DNA of 64,000 nucleotides, from NCBI GenBank assembly GCA_963678705.1, contig OY783206.1:21525807-21589806 (forward strand). Direction: 5' to 3'. The position numbers and the translations under genes were made by a program. The notes below the pieces were generated by a model. The model was not told the origin of the DNA. It searched no databases and was given only the letters and a program-made list of their open reading frames with translations. This document shows positions 11,753 to 22,130 of this stretch, in pieces. Each line of letters starts with the position of its first letter. Positions within the stretch are counted from its first letter, which is position 1. This DNA is from Panorpa germanica (lineage: Eukaryota; Arthropoda; Insecta; Mecoptera; Panorpidae).

Positions 11753-12805
11753 CGCACTTTAAATATATGAATGAAGACTATGTCATGGCAATAGCCTTTA
11801 CTTAGTGATTTATAGATGATCCTTAGTCTATTTCAGTGTGAGAGCAGCCTAACATTACTCCAATCAACATACAAAGCCTAAATTTTGACCTTTAATGGTT
11901 ACTACATGTCCTCGCATGGAATAAATGACAATGCTAATGATATAATTACTAAAAATCTGTCGCTCCAACAAAAGGTAATATCAGTCGACCATAATGGTGG
12001 ACTGTATGCCAACGATTAGTGGCGGGGCTGGGGGAGGGGGAGGGGTAGGGCAGTGTGTGTATTAACATATGACGTATGAGTATATTATATATGTAGAGGT
12101 GTTCATTAAAATCTAGTTAAGATCATAGTGACAGATTACAGAGTGGAAATATCAACAAAACCTCATGGATATGCTGTAGTAGTAATTAATTGATTTTTAT
12201 CTGATGACCCAGCTCTGTTAAATGCACGAGATAGTCATGGAGTAGCTGAACTATCTAATGGACATGTATATTTATAAACTAGACAATCTCGTTTTGACTT
12301 CAAGTAGTTCACGTATTCAAATTGTACCTTGTATAGTGTTGTTAATATAATAAATTACCATGGTTTTGAAATTAATTTTTCGTTATTTCTTTAGTTGTTA
12401 TTAACAACAAATTTTTATATCTAAATGTTTGATTTTTTATAACTATAATACTACAACTAAGTATAGATATACTTATCTAGTGGCTTACATTTCAATAATT
12501 CTACATGATTAGGTTACTGGGTCCGAGGGTTTAGTCCCGCGTATCTTCACACATCATTACTGTCAATTTGCGTCACGGCGATGTTTGGATTTTGTATATA
12601 TAAATGGAACTCTAATTTAGGAGAGAGAACCGTGAAGATACAATATTGGTCAATGGCATCTACGCACCGCATTTCAGCGGCTTGGTGTTGCATTGAATAG
12701 GTTCTGCGCTATTTTTTGCCAGCGGTTTTTACAAAAGACATGACTTTTTCACAGCACACAATTTTTAAATATTTATTTTAGACTAATTATATACAAAATT
12801 AATAA
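11753..12805. other. Unassigned spacer with a G-rich tract
   Basis: No gene or repeat family recognised apart from the G-rich run listed separately. Confidence 0.5.
12023..12050 (+). other. G-quadruplex-capable G-rich tract
   Basis: Five runs of three to five G separated by one or two bases (GGGGCTGGGGGA, then AGGGGTAGGG) satisfy the canonical G3+N1-7 quadruplex pattern in an otherwise AT-rich setting. Formation in vivo is unknown. Confidence 0.6.
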
Positions 12806-12809
12806 TAGG

Positions 12810-13318
12810 CTTGTGTACTCATTTTTTTAGCAATCGATTTTTCAATTGTTGATTGAAATTGATGGATACTGGCGATTTTATTTTATTAAATATCTAAATG
12901 TTGATGGAGATATAGTAATTAAAAATTTGAATTATAGTTTTAGCGCTACAGATGTCGGCCATATTTATGACGTAATATGTCTGTACTATTAAGGGTAGGT
13001 CAGTTATTTTTCTAAAGAGTTAAATAAGAGTTCTGTGTTGGAAATGCTATCTCTTTTACGCTCTGTTGTATAAAAGAGATAGCAACTTAGTGGAAGTGAT
13101 ATCACATGCCTTGGAATATTCTATAACGTTAAATCCCCTTAATAATTAAAGGGACAAAATGACTTTTTTGTTTGTTGATATTTCCTAACATATAAGGAGG
13201 TATTAAAAATATTTGGACATTTGAGGTCCTATAGAAGTTACTACAGTAACCAACTTTATTAATATTTAGTACAGTTTTATAGAAATTAAGACATAGGACA
13301 TTTTTGTTCGACTGATTT
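12810..13318 (-). mobile_element. R1 MITE, degraded copy
   Basis: Reverse orientation. Ends GGCTTGTGTACTCATTTTT and AAGACATAGGACA. The centre is replaced by a hairpin sequence (GCTATCTCTTTTACGC and its inverse AAAAGAGATAGC near 13046-13086); a similar motif occurs by the R1 fragment at 6505-6545. Confidence 0.65.
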
Positions 13319-14270
13319 ACGACCGGCACTGTATTATATAAACAACGCAGAGCAACAAAAGTAGATGCGAAAATGGGGCAGGTGAAACAATGAGAAGTAC
13401 AAGAGAATTTGAGAGAGAGAAGCCGAATAATAAGATTCAGAATAGGGAATGAATGAAAATGCGAAATGAGAGAACACATTTTAGTATAAATTTTTCACCG
13501 CGTACAATATCTTTATATGCTTCATTTTAACTAATGGTACGTCATATGGATATTCATATCCATAACAATATATTATACTCTCTATGATATGTCGCCATTT
13601 TGCAAACGATTTCCTCTTCCTCTGTCTCATAACAATATTTGTTTAATGTTTTTCATATACAACAATCATTTCTCCTGACAATACCGCAATTAATTTATCA
13701 AAATAAATATTTAAAATTACAATTAGAATTTACATTAAGCTGGATAATTATGTAAGTATGGATATTTGTTATGAAATTATAGCTGTAGTAATGAGTTTAT
13801 AATGTATGGACTCGACTGGCCGCCCACGCGTTACATACCCCCCTCCCCCTTCTTACAGGTCATGACGAGGGGAAATGGGGATCACTACTGAAGGAAGAGA
13901 AGGGATATTTATTTTACTAGATTACGAATATTGACAGCACCGTTGCAATGTATCTAAATACGTTAAACATACGAGATATTCTTTAATATGAAAATGTATC
14001 TAGCATCCTACATATGTATCTGAAACGGTTTTTTCATGAACACCTGTTAACTTTTTCTTTTAAAAGAGCGATTTTTTTTGTGGTTGCACCTAGTCGGAAA
14101 TAGCCTATATTTCAAGCAAATCTCGTCCTGGCGAATAGTGGTTGTCGATATAGACCCAGATTTTTCTCAAAAACTCCTTGTTTTAGCGATGTTTTGCTTT
14201 TTGGGTCTCTAGCTAAAATATGATTGTAATTTCATTATATTTGTAGCTGTCTTGTTGCAGCGAGTGGGTG
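13319..14270. other. Unassigned spacer
   Basis: No coding signal. Contains an A/G-rich patch at 13370-13470 that opens a low-complexity frame on the minus strand, rejected as a gene. Confidence 0.5.
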
Positions 14271-14274
14271 GGGG

Positions 14275-14950
14275 GGGGGGGCTGTAAGGTTTCAACTTTT
14301 TTTTAAATTTATTTATATTAATGTACAACATATTAAGTTTATCGTGTGAAAATTTGAAGTCGATTGGAGTAAAACTATCGGAGATATAGAGTTTTAAGTC
14401 TAGAAACTTTTAAACGCGATTTTATCAGATTTAGCTTTTAGTCGGTGTCCTCTCTAGCTCAAAATCTACTACACCGATCCTTTTGAAATTTTGCTCACTC
14501 TGTTTTTACATAAATGCCAAGGTAACGCTGTCTTTTTTTTTCTTTAATTTTAACGTATTTTAAAATGACAAAGTTTCTGATTTTTTCATGAAAAATCAGT
14601 ATTTTGAATTCTAAGTGCTGTAAAAAATTGAAAAATCAATAAGAAAAAAAAAACTCGACAGGCTTACCTGCAGAAACTTATCAAGTAATGAAATCATTTT
14701 GGTTTTCTGATTTCAAATAATCCAGTGATGAGTTATGAGTGACACCGCATTAAAGCATTTTTTGTGAAGTCTGCGGAGATTCGCTGTCAATGCCTTATTT
14801 ATGATTTCATTTCTTAATTTTCTTTCTTTTATTTAAAATTTCACAAACTATTCTTTAAATGTTATTTTATCGTGTAGTAATTATAGAAACAATTATATAA
14901 TAACTGTGTTGTCAAAAAACATTTTCGAAAATTTGTTTTTTTTTATTGCT
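14275..14950 (-). mobile_element. RA element, copy 1 (~675 bp)
   Basis: Near-complete reverse complement of 51532-52202. It starts in a G run followed by TGTAAGGTTTCAAC. Non-coding, with many homopolymer runs. The terminal blocks GGGGGTCAGGT and ACCTTACCCCC of the other copy suggest a TIR of about 11 bp. Confidence 0.65.
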
Positions 14951-14994
14951 AAATATTTAAACCAAAATTTCTCTTGGTAAAACTTTTCTGTTCT

Positions 14995-15112
14995 GCACAG
15001 GATAATAAGAAGGTTCATTCCCTACTTTTCATATAGAAATTGTCTTGTAGTGCAAGGTTAACACTTCCTGGCTTACCATAAGCTAATTCTAAGGTTAATT
15101 TTCTACCTGAAT
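14995..15112 (+). repeat. R2 repeat, about two units
   Basis: TATAGAAATTGTCTTGTAGT and GCTTACCATAAGCTAATTCT. Confidence 0.6.
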
Positions 15113-15298
15113 AGCCTCGAAACCTACAGAAACGCGGGGTTCGCATGTGCTACTTCTGTTATATGGCTAATCCGGAAGTAGAACCGTGTTATCAAAAGTT
15201 TTGGAGAGGTCCTTATAGAGATATGCAAAGTTTGGTAACATCGGTATCTAAACGAATATAATGTTGCCTTGTGCGCATGCTAAGATTACCAGCACTGG

Positions 15299-15912
15299 AA
15301 TGGGCTTTGTCCTCATTTTTTAGTGGTCGATTTTCAATTCTTGATTGAAATTGATGTTAATAAATATGTGTATTGGCAAGTCTATTTTATTAAATATCTA
15401 AATATTGACGGATATATAGCAATTAAAAGTTTAAATAGTAGTTTTAGCGCTAAAAATGGTCGGCCATATTTGTATGACGTGAAATGCATTTTAACGTCAG
15501 TTAGTTGTTGAGTAGCTCAGTGTTGTGGTAATGTTCTGTAGTTGTTGGTAGTCAAATAATCAAGTCAAATCAAAGAATAATAAGTTTTTATTTTATTTAA
15601 CCCTGTTACGGCAGACATAATATTGAAATTTTATTGTTCCTTGAAATGATCTTGATAGAAATGATTGTTCCATTATGATCTGTAAGGTTGGTAACCTTAC
15701 ACAACGATTGTGATGTCACATGCATTTGGAATGCTGTACAACGTTGAATCCCTATAATAATTAAAGAGACAAAATGACTTTTTTAATTGTTAATATCTCT
15801 TAACATATAAGGAGATATTAAAAAATAATTGAACATTTGAGGTTCTAGTAACCCACTTTGTCAATATATAGTACACTTTTATAGAAATTAAGACATAGGA
15901 CACAAGCCCATT
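15299..15912 (-). mobile_element. R1 MITE, near-complete copy (~614 bp)
   Basis: Ends AATGGGCTTTGTCCTCATT and GACATAGGACACAAGCCCA are well preserved. The open frame at 15323-15511 recurs in other R1 copies only because the DNA is conserved; it has no domain. Confidence 0.75.
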
Positions 15913-16499
15913 GGCACCGTACTATATAATGTTGATTACTATATAAAGAAAACCAAAAAATAATTAGTGAAGGAAACTGGAAAGAAAATAGAAGATTGAG
16001 GAAGCAACATACAAAAAAGGAGAGAAAGATACTAGGATGATCGCGAGGTTCAGTCTGCGGAATGAGGAATACAATACATTGAGGTACCAACAATTAGAAG
16101 AGACAAATGATACACAACATCAAGTATACAGCATCTATGGTATTCCATTCCTTTGCACCGCCATTGGATTATCTGCATCGTGTCAAAAACCCCACACGCC
16201 GATAGAATCTTCAAATACCGTTGATTAAGTACACTAACCTTTCCAAGTAAACTTCGACATTTTTTATATTTCTTAGAGGTTCAACTATACCACCCCTCAC
16301 ACTCTCACCTCCCTTCCTTCATACTCTAAAGATCGTTTAAATTTAAAAATAATTAATTTTTTATTTTATTTTAATTATTTTTATTTTCAATTTAATAATA
16401 TGGATGGCGATAAGATTGATAAATTGCTAAAATTAATACTCCGGTTCAATCGTCGTTAATGTCCCCAATTTAATAATTATATATTATGTATATAGATAA
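15913..16499. other. Unassigned spacer
   Basis: Nothing recognised. Short frames overlapping on both strands at 15845-16228 have no domains. Confidence 0.45.
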
Positions 16500-16612
16500 T
16501 ATATGTATATGTATACATATATAAATGAATAAGTATGCTTGGCTAATTTATATTTTAGATGATAATTACTTTAAGAGTGCTTTGAATTATGAGAATTTAC
16601 TATTTTAAGAGA
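16500..16612 (+). repeat. R2-containing repeat, left part (split by R1)
   Basis: Matches 2001-2100, up to TTAAGAGAAAT, where the R1 copy begins; the match continues after 17234. Confidence 0.65.
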
Positions 16613-17234
16613 AATGGGCTTTAGTCCTCATCTTTTAGTGGTCGATTTTTCAATGTTTGATTGAAATTGATGTTAATAAATGTGTATTGGCGTGTCTATT
16701 TTATTAAATATCTAAATGTTGACGGAGATATATCAATTAAAAATTTGAATTGTTGTTTTAGCACTAGAAATGGTCGGCCATATTTGTGAAATGAATTTTA
16801 ACGTCAATTATTTGTTGAGTAGGTCAGTGCTGTGGTAATGTTTTGTAGCTGTTGGTAGTCGAAATAATCAAGTCAAGTCAAAGAATAATAAGTTTTTATT
16901 TTATTTAACCCTGTTACGGCAGACATAATATTGGAATTTGATTGTTCCTTGAAATAGCTGTAAATAATATTTGATATTTTGATATATAAATACATATAGC
17001 AGAGATTTATGAGCTATAAGGTTGGCAGCGGTTGTGATGTCACATGCATTTGGAATGTGTACATCGTTGAATACCTTTAATAATTAAAGATACAAAATGA
17101 CTTTTTTAATTGTTAATATCTCTTAACATATAAGGAATTATTAAAAAATAATTGAACATTTGAGGTTCTAATTACCAACTTTATTAATATATAGTACACT
17201 TTTATAGAAATTAAGACATAGGACACAAACCCAT
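16613..17234 (-). mobile_element. R1 MITE inserted into an R2-containing repeat (~622 bp)
   Basis: Bounded by ATGGGCTTTAGTCCTCAT and GACATAGGACACAAACCCA. The empty-site copy near 2090-2100 reads AGAGAAATAGCAATTTTT, whereas here AGAGAA(AT) precedes and (AT)TGCAATTTTT follows. This shows true insertion with at most a 2-3 bp duplication. Confidence 0.78.
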
Positions 17235-17400
17235 TGCAATTTTTGAACTAGAAGGTTCTCTACTAAGAAATTAGATAGATGCAAATTACCACAAACTAGT
17301 TCTAAGGTTAATTTCTACTTTTAATATAGAAATTGTCTTGCAGTACAAGGGTTACTACAACATAATTTCAAGGTTCATGTTTTATTTGGGATGTACATTT
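17235..17400 (+). repeat. R2-containing repeat, right part
   Basis: AGAAGGTTCTCTACTAAGAA, then TATAGAAATTGTCTTGCAGT; continues the copy interrupted by R1. Confidence 0.6.
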
Positions 17401-17697
17401 TGCTTTTCAAAATTTTACTATCTCTTAAGTTTAGGCTATAACTGGATAAGCTGGATATAATTTTATTTCTATAACTTTGTAGAAGTCGTCAAATCTTTTA
17501 ACTTTCTTGGATGTTCGAGGAGCTAATCGATTCTTCGATGACCAGATCAGCATTCAGCGTATTACTCGAACATTCGTCTAAATTTTCGACACATTCGTTA
17601 ATATAAAATAAAAGGTAGGTTATTATAATAACTTTATTTAACTAAATTTAAAATAAGACGAGGGTCATGGCTTTCATTTAGGATGAGACTAGGTTCA

Positions 17698-17919
17698 TGC
17701 TGTGTCTTCGGGTTCGATCCCCGGACCAGATATATATTTTCTGGGTTTGGTTATTATGAACTTATATTGATTATGGTCATACATAATCGTACATTTATTA
17801 GGCAGTGGTGTAGCCCACATATATGAGGCCACGACACCATAAATACTGCCAACATTGAAGGAGGTCGTCGGTGATAGGACTCAGCATCGGAAATAGGCCG
17901 ACGTTAAATAAAAAAAAAA
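17698..17919 (+). mobile_element. tRNA-derived SINE with target-site duplication (222 bp)
   Basis: Flanked by a perfect 13-bp duplication GAGACTAGGTTCA (17685-17697 and 17920-17932). The 5' part holds a pol III box B, GGTTCGATCC, at 17711-17720 within GGGTTCGATCCCCGG; box A is missing, so the copy is 5'-truncated. The 3' part ends GAAATAGGCCGACGTTAAAT plus an A tail, which looks borrowed from a LINE 3' end, allowing use of that LINE's machinery (inference). Confidence 0.8.
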
Positions 17920-17999
17920 GAGACTAGGTTCACTGACTGTTTTTAGGACGAAAAGAGGGGCAAAGCTCCAGTTTAGGATTAGGATAGGTCTAAAATTTA

Positions 18000-18130
18000 G
18001 ACTCAGGTACAAAAATTGTTAATTACGGGTAATAAACGTTCTGATACGTTCACACTGAGCATTGTAGGTTATATTTTAATGTCATAGTCGTCAACGCATG
18101 TGTGTACGGTATGTCGAACATGACCGAAGC
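18000..18130 (+). repeat. Dispersed repeat R8, copy 1
   Basis: Contains TAATAAACGTTCTGATACG and CACACTGAGCATTGTAGG. Copies at 41290-41390 (reverse) and 56796-56935. Unusually well conserved between copies. Non-coding. Confidence 0.65.
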
Positions 18131-18680
18131 AAAAATTCGGACATGGAGAAGATCATTTGTACCCTTTCTACTGAAATGACGAGTTCCATATTTAGAAAAT
18201 GAATAAATAACGACTCAATGGAGTTATTATATTCACAACAAGGGTGCCTTAATTCATTTAAGGCTCTACCTCCGTCATAACTTCTTCAACAGAAGCTTGA
18301 CATCCAATCCTCTAATAACCAACACTTAAACATATTATATTTAAATAATGGTGAAAGGTTTAAACATTTCTAATATTTTAATTATTGTTAGCTATCCCCT
18401 CTCTCAATGAACCTAACCCCTCTCCTCTCTAGACCCCGTAAAACAATGCGGTAATAGCGCTGACGATTTAAGATTGTCATTTACATAGCCTGTAATTAAC
18501 CAAGATATATTTTAGCAATTAAAATAGATATATACGAGTGTTTAGAAGTATACAGAGGCGAATTAGGTCAACAGGGCGTTTGAAATAGGGTTTATATGTA
18601 CATTGGAAAATTCTGTTTCAATTTTTGAAAATTATTATTAAAACGGACGATAGATATGAATGAGGTAGCCCTAGAATATT
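18131..18680. other. Unassigned spacer
   Basis: Nothing recognised. Confidence 0.45.
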
Positions 18681-18682
18681 GG

Positions 18683-18880
18683 ATCATTTTTATTTGAATG
18701 CATAAATTACAGTTTAGAAGGATTTAATCTTAAAAAAATGTTATTAAAAACTCCCCAGAGTAAATACTACATTTTTGTTAAGTGATTTTAAATTATTAAG
18801 TAAATTATTTAAATTTTTAGAAAAAATTGACATAGATTTATAAATTTCCTTTGTCTTATATTTATAAAATATTTTACGTA
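18683..18880 (+). mobile_element. LINE 3'-end fragment, older copy
   Basis: GGATCATTTTTATTTGAATG and TTTTTGTTAAGTGATTTTAA match the LINE tail at 10475, but the Cys/His knuckle frame is broken. Confidence 0.5.
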
Positions 18881-19014
18881 ATCTAAAATTTAGTAATCTA
18901 AAAGGATTCCATTTTATATCTATTCTAAAAGCCTATGATCCTAAAAAATGACTTCATAATATTTTATAATCACGGACACCTTAAAAAGGTGTTCTTAAGA
19001 AATTTTGAAAGTAT

Positions 19015-19170
19015 CTCAGCTAAAAAATTGTATTGCAATGCAACACTTGGTAGTTTGACATAGGCTAATTCCAAAGTTAATTTTTTACTTTTCATATAGA
19101 AATTGATTAACAGTGCTTAGTACACTGCCACAAGCTAATCAAAAGGTTTATTTTCTACCTGGGATATGTT
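19015..19170 (+). repeat. R2 repeat, two units
   Basis: TATTGCAATGCAACACTTGG, CATATAGAAATTGATTAACA and GCCACAAGCTAATCAAAAGG. Confidence 0.6.
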
Positions 19171-19965
19171 AATGCACAAAAGTGTTTAAGAAAGCCAATA
19201 AAATAAGTCCCAATAAGTGTTGTTAAGTAACTTTGGTTACACTAAGTAAACCTTAAATAAACGTAACTATGTTAGGCGGTTATTTATAAAATAGTAATCA
19301 TAATATAGAAAATATTAATCTAAATTTTACTGTAGCAACAAGCTTGAGCCAAACTTTGAAAACGAGTCTAACAAATTTACAAACAAATACGTTTGGAAAA
19401 TAAACTATAACGGTTAGAAAATTATTATTGTTTATGTGTTTTAATATATATTATTCTAGCAATAACCTTGCGCTTAGCTTACAAAACGAGCTTTGCATAA
19501 GCTAAACTAAAGCTTTTTACAAGTTTCAAAATATTTACTTCAAGACAATTTTCTATATAGGTATGATAATCAAAATCTAAGCAAAAAAAAATATATTGTC
19601 GCCTAATTTTACTCCTAAATTTAGAAATCAGATGAGAAAAGATAACATTAGGTGTTGATTCTGTTGATACGATTTTTTACCACTAAAATATGAATGATTT
19701 GAGTGCATAGTGGAGATTACAGTGGTCAAAAATCAGGAGTCATTTTGTGTTAATTCTGGCTTGCATTGTTTTAACGAGGATACCAATATTGATAAGGGAA
19801 TAGTATGGCAGTAGATCGTGTAATTTTATAATTTGTTTTACCTGAAGATTACTTCGCATGAGGGGTCGAAATTTGCTAGTATCTTTTTATAATAAAGTTA
19901 AATTTTCTATGATAAAAGGGTTGTTTTATTGAGCATATACCTATTAATTGGATGCTGATTTTAAA

Positions 19966-19970
<5 letters not shown>
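19171..19970. other. AT-rich spacer upstream of the homeobox gene
   Basis: No repeat family recognised. It lies 0.7-1.5 kb upstream of the start codon and could hold enhancer sequence, but no site can be argued by eye. Confidence 0.4.

Positions 19971-20041
<71 letters not shown>
19971..20041. repeat. (AT)n microsatellite, ~70 bp
   Basis: Uninterrupted alternating AT about 430 bp upstream of the inferred transcription start of the homeobox gene. Confidence 0.95.
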
Positions 20042-20045
<4 letters not shown>

Positions 20046-20414
20046 AGTTACACAACTTTTGAAGTACAAAAGAAAAAAACCCCAAGTAATTCTCTAATAA
20101 AGAAAATATATTGTCACATAATTCAAAAATGATTCTTGTATTGGAATAATTATATTTTTTTTATGAGTTTTTTATAGCCCATCAACAGTTAATTTATCCA
20201 TCATTACAGACATAAGCCCCGCCCCTTGTAACCGAAGCCGCACCCCAACAATATCACTGGTAACGATATATCAACCCCAATTGGATAAAACACCATTTCA
20301 AATTCAGTAGAATTTACAGAAAATCAACATATCTCTTTGAACGGAACATGCCGCTTTGATGTGATTGGACAGGGCGTGTTTCCACCTCTTGAAAGGCGCG
20401 GCTACAATCCCAAA

Positions 20415-20424
20415 TCTCGCGAGA
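20415..20424. promoter_or_regulatory. TCTCGCGAGA palindrome in the homeobox gene promoter
   Basis: A perfect 10-bp palindrome, TCTCGCGAGA, lies about 245 bp upstream of the start codon in a locally GC-richer patch that interrupts AT-rich surroundings. In vertebrates this motif is a known core-promoter element bound by BANP. Whether it acts the same way in this species is inference. A TATA-like ATTTAAAA lies 20 bp downstream (20443-20450), which would place transcription start near 20475; this is a guess. Confidence 0.4.
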
Positions 20425-20560
20425 ATGATTTAAGATACTGACATTTAAAAGAGAACTAGCAAGCATAGAGCATCGAAGTCCCGGAATCTCGAAAAAATAG
20501 TTGAAAAGTGTTTAAAAAAGTGTAAAAAATCACGAGTGTATTTTAAATAAAAAAAGTGCA

Positions 20561-20578
20561 ATGAAACAAGTGATTTAA
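20561..20578 (+). promoter_or_regulatory. Upstream ORF 1 in the 5' leader
   Basis: ATG AAA CAA GTG ATT TAA, a five-codon frame about 80 nt before the main start of the homeobox gene. If the leader begins near 20475 it would be translated first by scanning ribosomes and could reduce or condition translation of the main frame. Confidence 0.4.
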
Positions 20579-20595
20579 CTTTGGAAAACTGTGAA

Positions 20596-20604
20596 ATGAC
20601 CTAA
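20596..20604 (+). promoter_or_regulatory. Upstream ORF 2 in the 5' leader (two codons)
   Basis: ATG ACC TAA, with A at -3, ends 56 nt before the main ATG. Minimal uORFs of this kind allow reinitiation in known cases. The effect here is inference. Confidence 0.4.
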
Positions 20605-20660
20605 AGTGTGTGAAAGTGTTGATCTTAGTTTTAAAAGTGTTTTGTAAAACAGTTTTTAAA

Positions 20661-21591
20661 ATGCTTTCCCCGGCCTCTCCGCCACATCCAAGTCCGCCTC
20701 TGAGTCCTACAGTGTCTGAAATATCCGTAGGGGCCCCAACACCTCCGCCGCAAAGCCCAAACTCGATAAGTTCGCCGCAAAACCGATCCGACGCTGACAG
20801 CTCAAATTTCTACACGCAAAACATCTCAGAGTGCGACAACACCACTGAAATCAGTGAGTACGAATCAATGGGCCATCGAAATGACGACATGGAGCATCGC
20901 CAGGAAGGCGATGACTACTTCCGGCCGTTGAAGAAGCTGAAAATGATGCATCTGAACAAACAGGAAGTCAGAGAAAGTAGAATAGTAAGCCCAGAAAGAA
21001 ATAAAACAAAGACTTTAGAAGCGGGCGTTAAATCTTTCTCTATAGTTGATATTTTAGGACATAAAAAGGATAGCAATCCAGGTCCTGCAAGGATTGTGCG
21101 TCCTTGGGACCTGAACGCGCATGGAAATTCAATGGAACACAATCTCGAACGGTTGCACCACCATCTAAAGACTCAAATTTCAGAACATATGAAACTAAAA
21201 CAATACGAACTCTCTTTAAAAACAAACAGTTTTGTGCAGAATCCGTTCGAGCATCGGATTCATCTGACACCGTTCGAAATCCAACAGCAGCTTCATCTCC
21301 AGGAGCATCTGAAGGTCCAGCAACAATACCAACTCCTAAGACATCATCATCAGAACAATTTAAGTAATTTTAATAATGAAAATCAAAAAGATTTGTTTAA
21401 TAATAGTGAATCCGGAAGTGATAGATCGAGTTCCGTAGCATCCGATTGCTGTAGTCCAGATATTGGTGGAAATACAACGACGGTAGCGACGCCAAGCGGA
21501 TCTAGAGGAAATCAAAAAGGAACACCTTTGGATGCGTTGTTCCAAATGACTAGCAAAACGTTTGAGGAAACTGCCGCGGAAAATGCACAAG
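20661..21591 (+). CDS. Ladybird/Lbx-like homeodomain protein, coding exon 1 (partial gene)
   Basis: Encodes the N-terminal 310 residues of a probable NK-class homeodomain transcription factor that would act in the nucleus. Seen in the sequence: a Pro/Ser-rich start, an acidic and Asn-rich stretch, an eh1/TN-type repressor motif SFSIVDIL at residues 125-132 (known to recruit Groucho in NK-type proteins), RIVRPWD shortly after it, a Gln/His-rich coiled stretch at about 205-232, and a TPLDALFQMTSKTFEE block at 288-303. The last block resembles the region just upstream of the homeodomain in Lbx/Ladybird proteins (A-L-x-x-x-x-SKTF). The ATG at 20661 has A at -3; the in-frame extension upstream to 20610 begins with GTG and is not a credible eukaryotic start. 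The exon ends CAAG|GTAGGA, phase 1. The homeobox should lie on a later exon, not recognised here. Other NK/Tlx-type eh1 proteins are possible; ladybird is inferred from two short motifs. Confidence 0.72.
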
Positions 21592-21822
21592 GTAGGATTC
21601 TTTGGAAACTTATTGTCTTTACTTTCTTAGGCTAAATGGGGTAAAACATATATTTTGTTGCTTCCAATTAAGTTCACAATGAGATTTTTATATTCAGATT
21701 CTTCTTCGTCTTTTTTTTCAATTATTGTATTGGAGTAACATCCCAAAAACATTATCCGATAATGTCATATCCGGAAACTTAAGTTGCAGACTCAAAGAAT
21801 CAAAAACTAAATATAATTGCAG

Positions 21823-22001
21823 CAGGGGCGTAGCTACCGCCGTATCTGCCGTATCAATTATATGGGGCCCCCGGACCACGGGGGCCCCCAAAGTGTTTAA
21901 AGAAGGTTTTTTTTCTTTTGTGAAAAATCTTTACCCCCCTATATAAGGGCCTCCAAGCAAATTTTTTATACGGGGCCCTGACAAGACACGCTTCGCCACT
22001 G
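21823..22001. mobile_element. hAT-type MITE, family hAT-3 (179 bp)
   Basis: Ends CAGGGGCGTAGC and GCTTCGCCACTG with a perfect 8-bp duplication AATTGCAG (21815-21822 and 22002-22009). Interior holds an inverted GGGGCCCCCGG/GGGGGCCCC palindrome. Inserted 230 bp into the presumed first intron of the homeobox gene. Confidence 0.9.
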
Positions 22002-22009
22002 AATTGCAG

Positions 22010-22130
22010 CTATATCTTGCTAGTGGTTAACTGCAGATAGCTGTGTCTTCGGGTTCGACTCCCGGACAAGCACTATATTTTATGGGTTTGGTTGTTATCC
22101 ATTCATCGACCTACCCTATGATGCTATTCA
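22010..22130 (+). repeat. tRNA-derived SINE, 5' part with both promoter boxes
   Basis: TTGCTAGTGGTTAACTG looks like a tRNA box A and GGTTCGACTC at 22052-22061 is box B, 30 bp apart as in a tRNA. Followed by TATGGGTTTGGTTGTTATC as in the SINE at 17698, then it diverges. Starts immediately next to the hAT-3 duplication. Confidence 0.65.

Noticed and set aside
20610-20660. 17-codon N-terminal extension of the homeobox frame
   Set aside because: It begins with GTG, not ATG; the first in-frame ATG is 20661.
21040-21590. Other-frame and antisense frames inside the homeobox exon
   Set aside because: Shadows of the coding exon.
17698-22130. True tRNA genes at the box B sites
   Set aside because: No complete cloverleaf (no acceptor stem); they are SINE heads.
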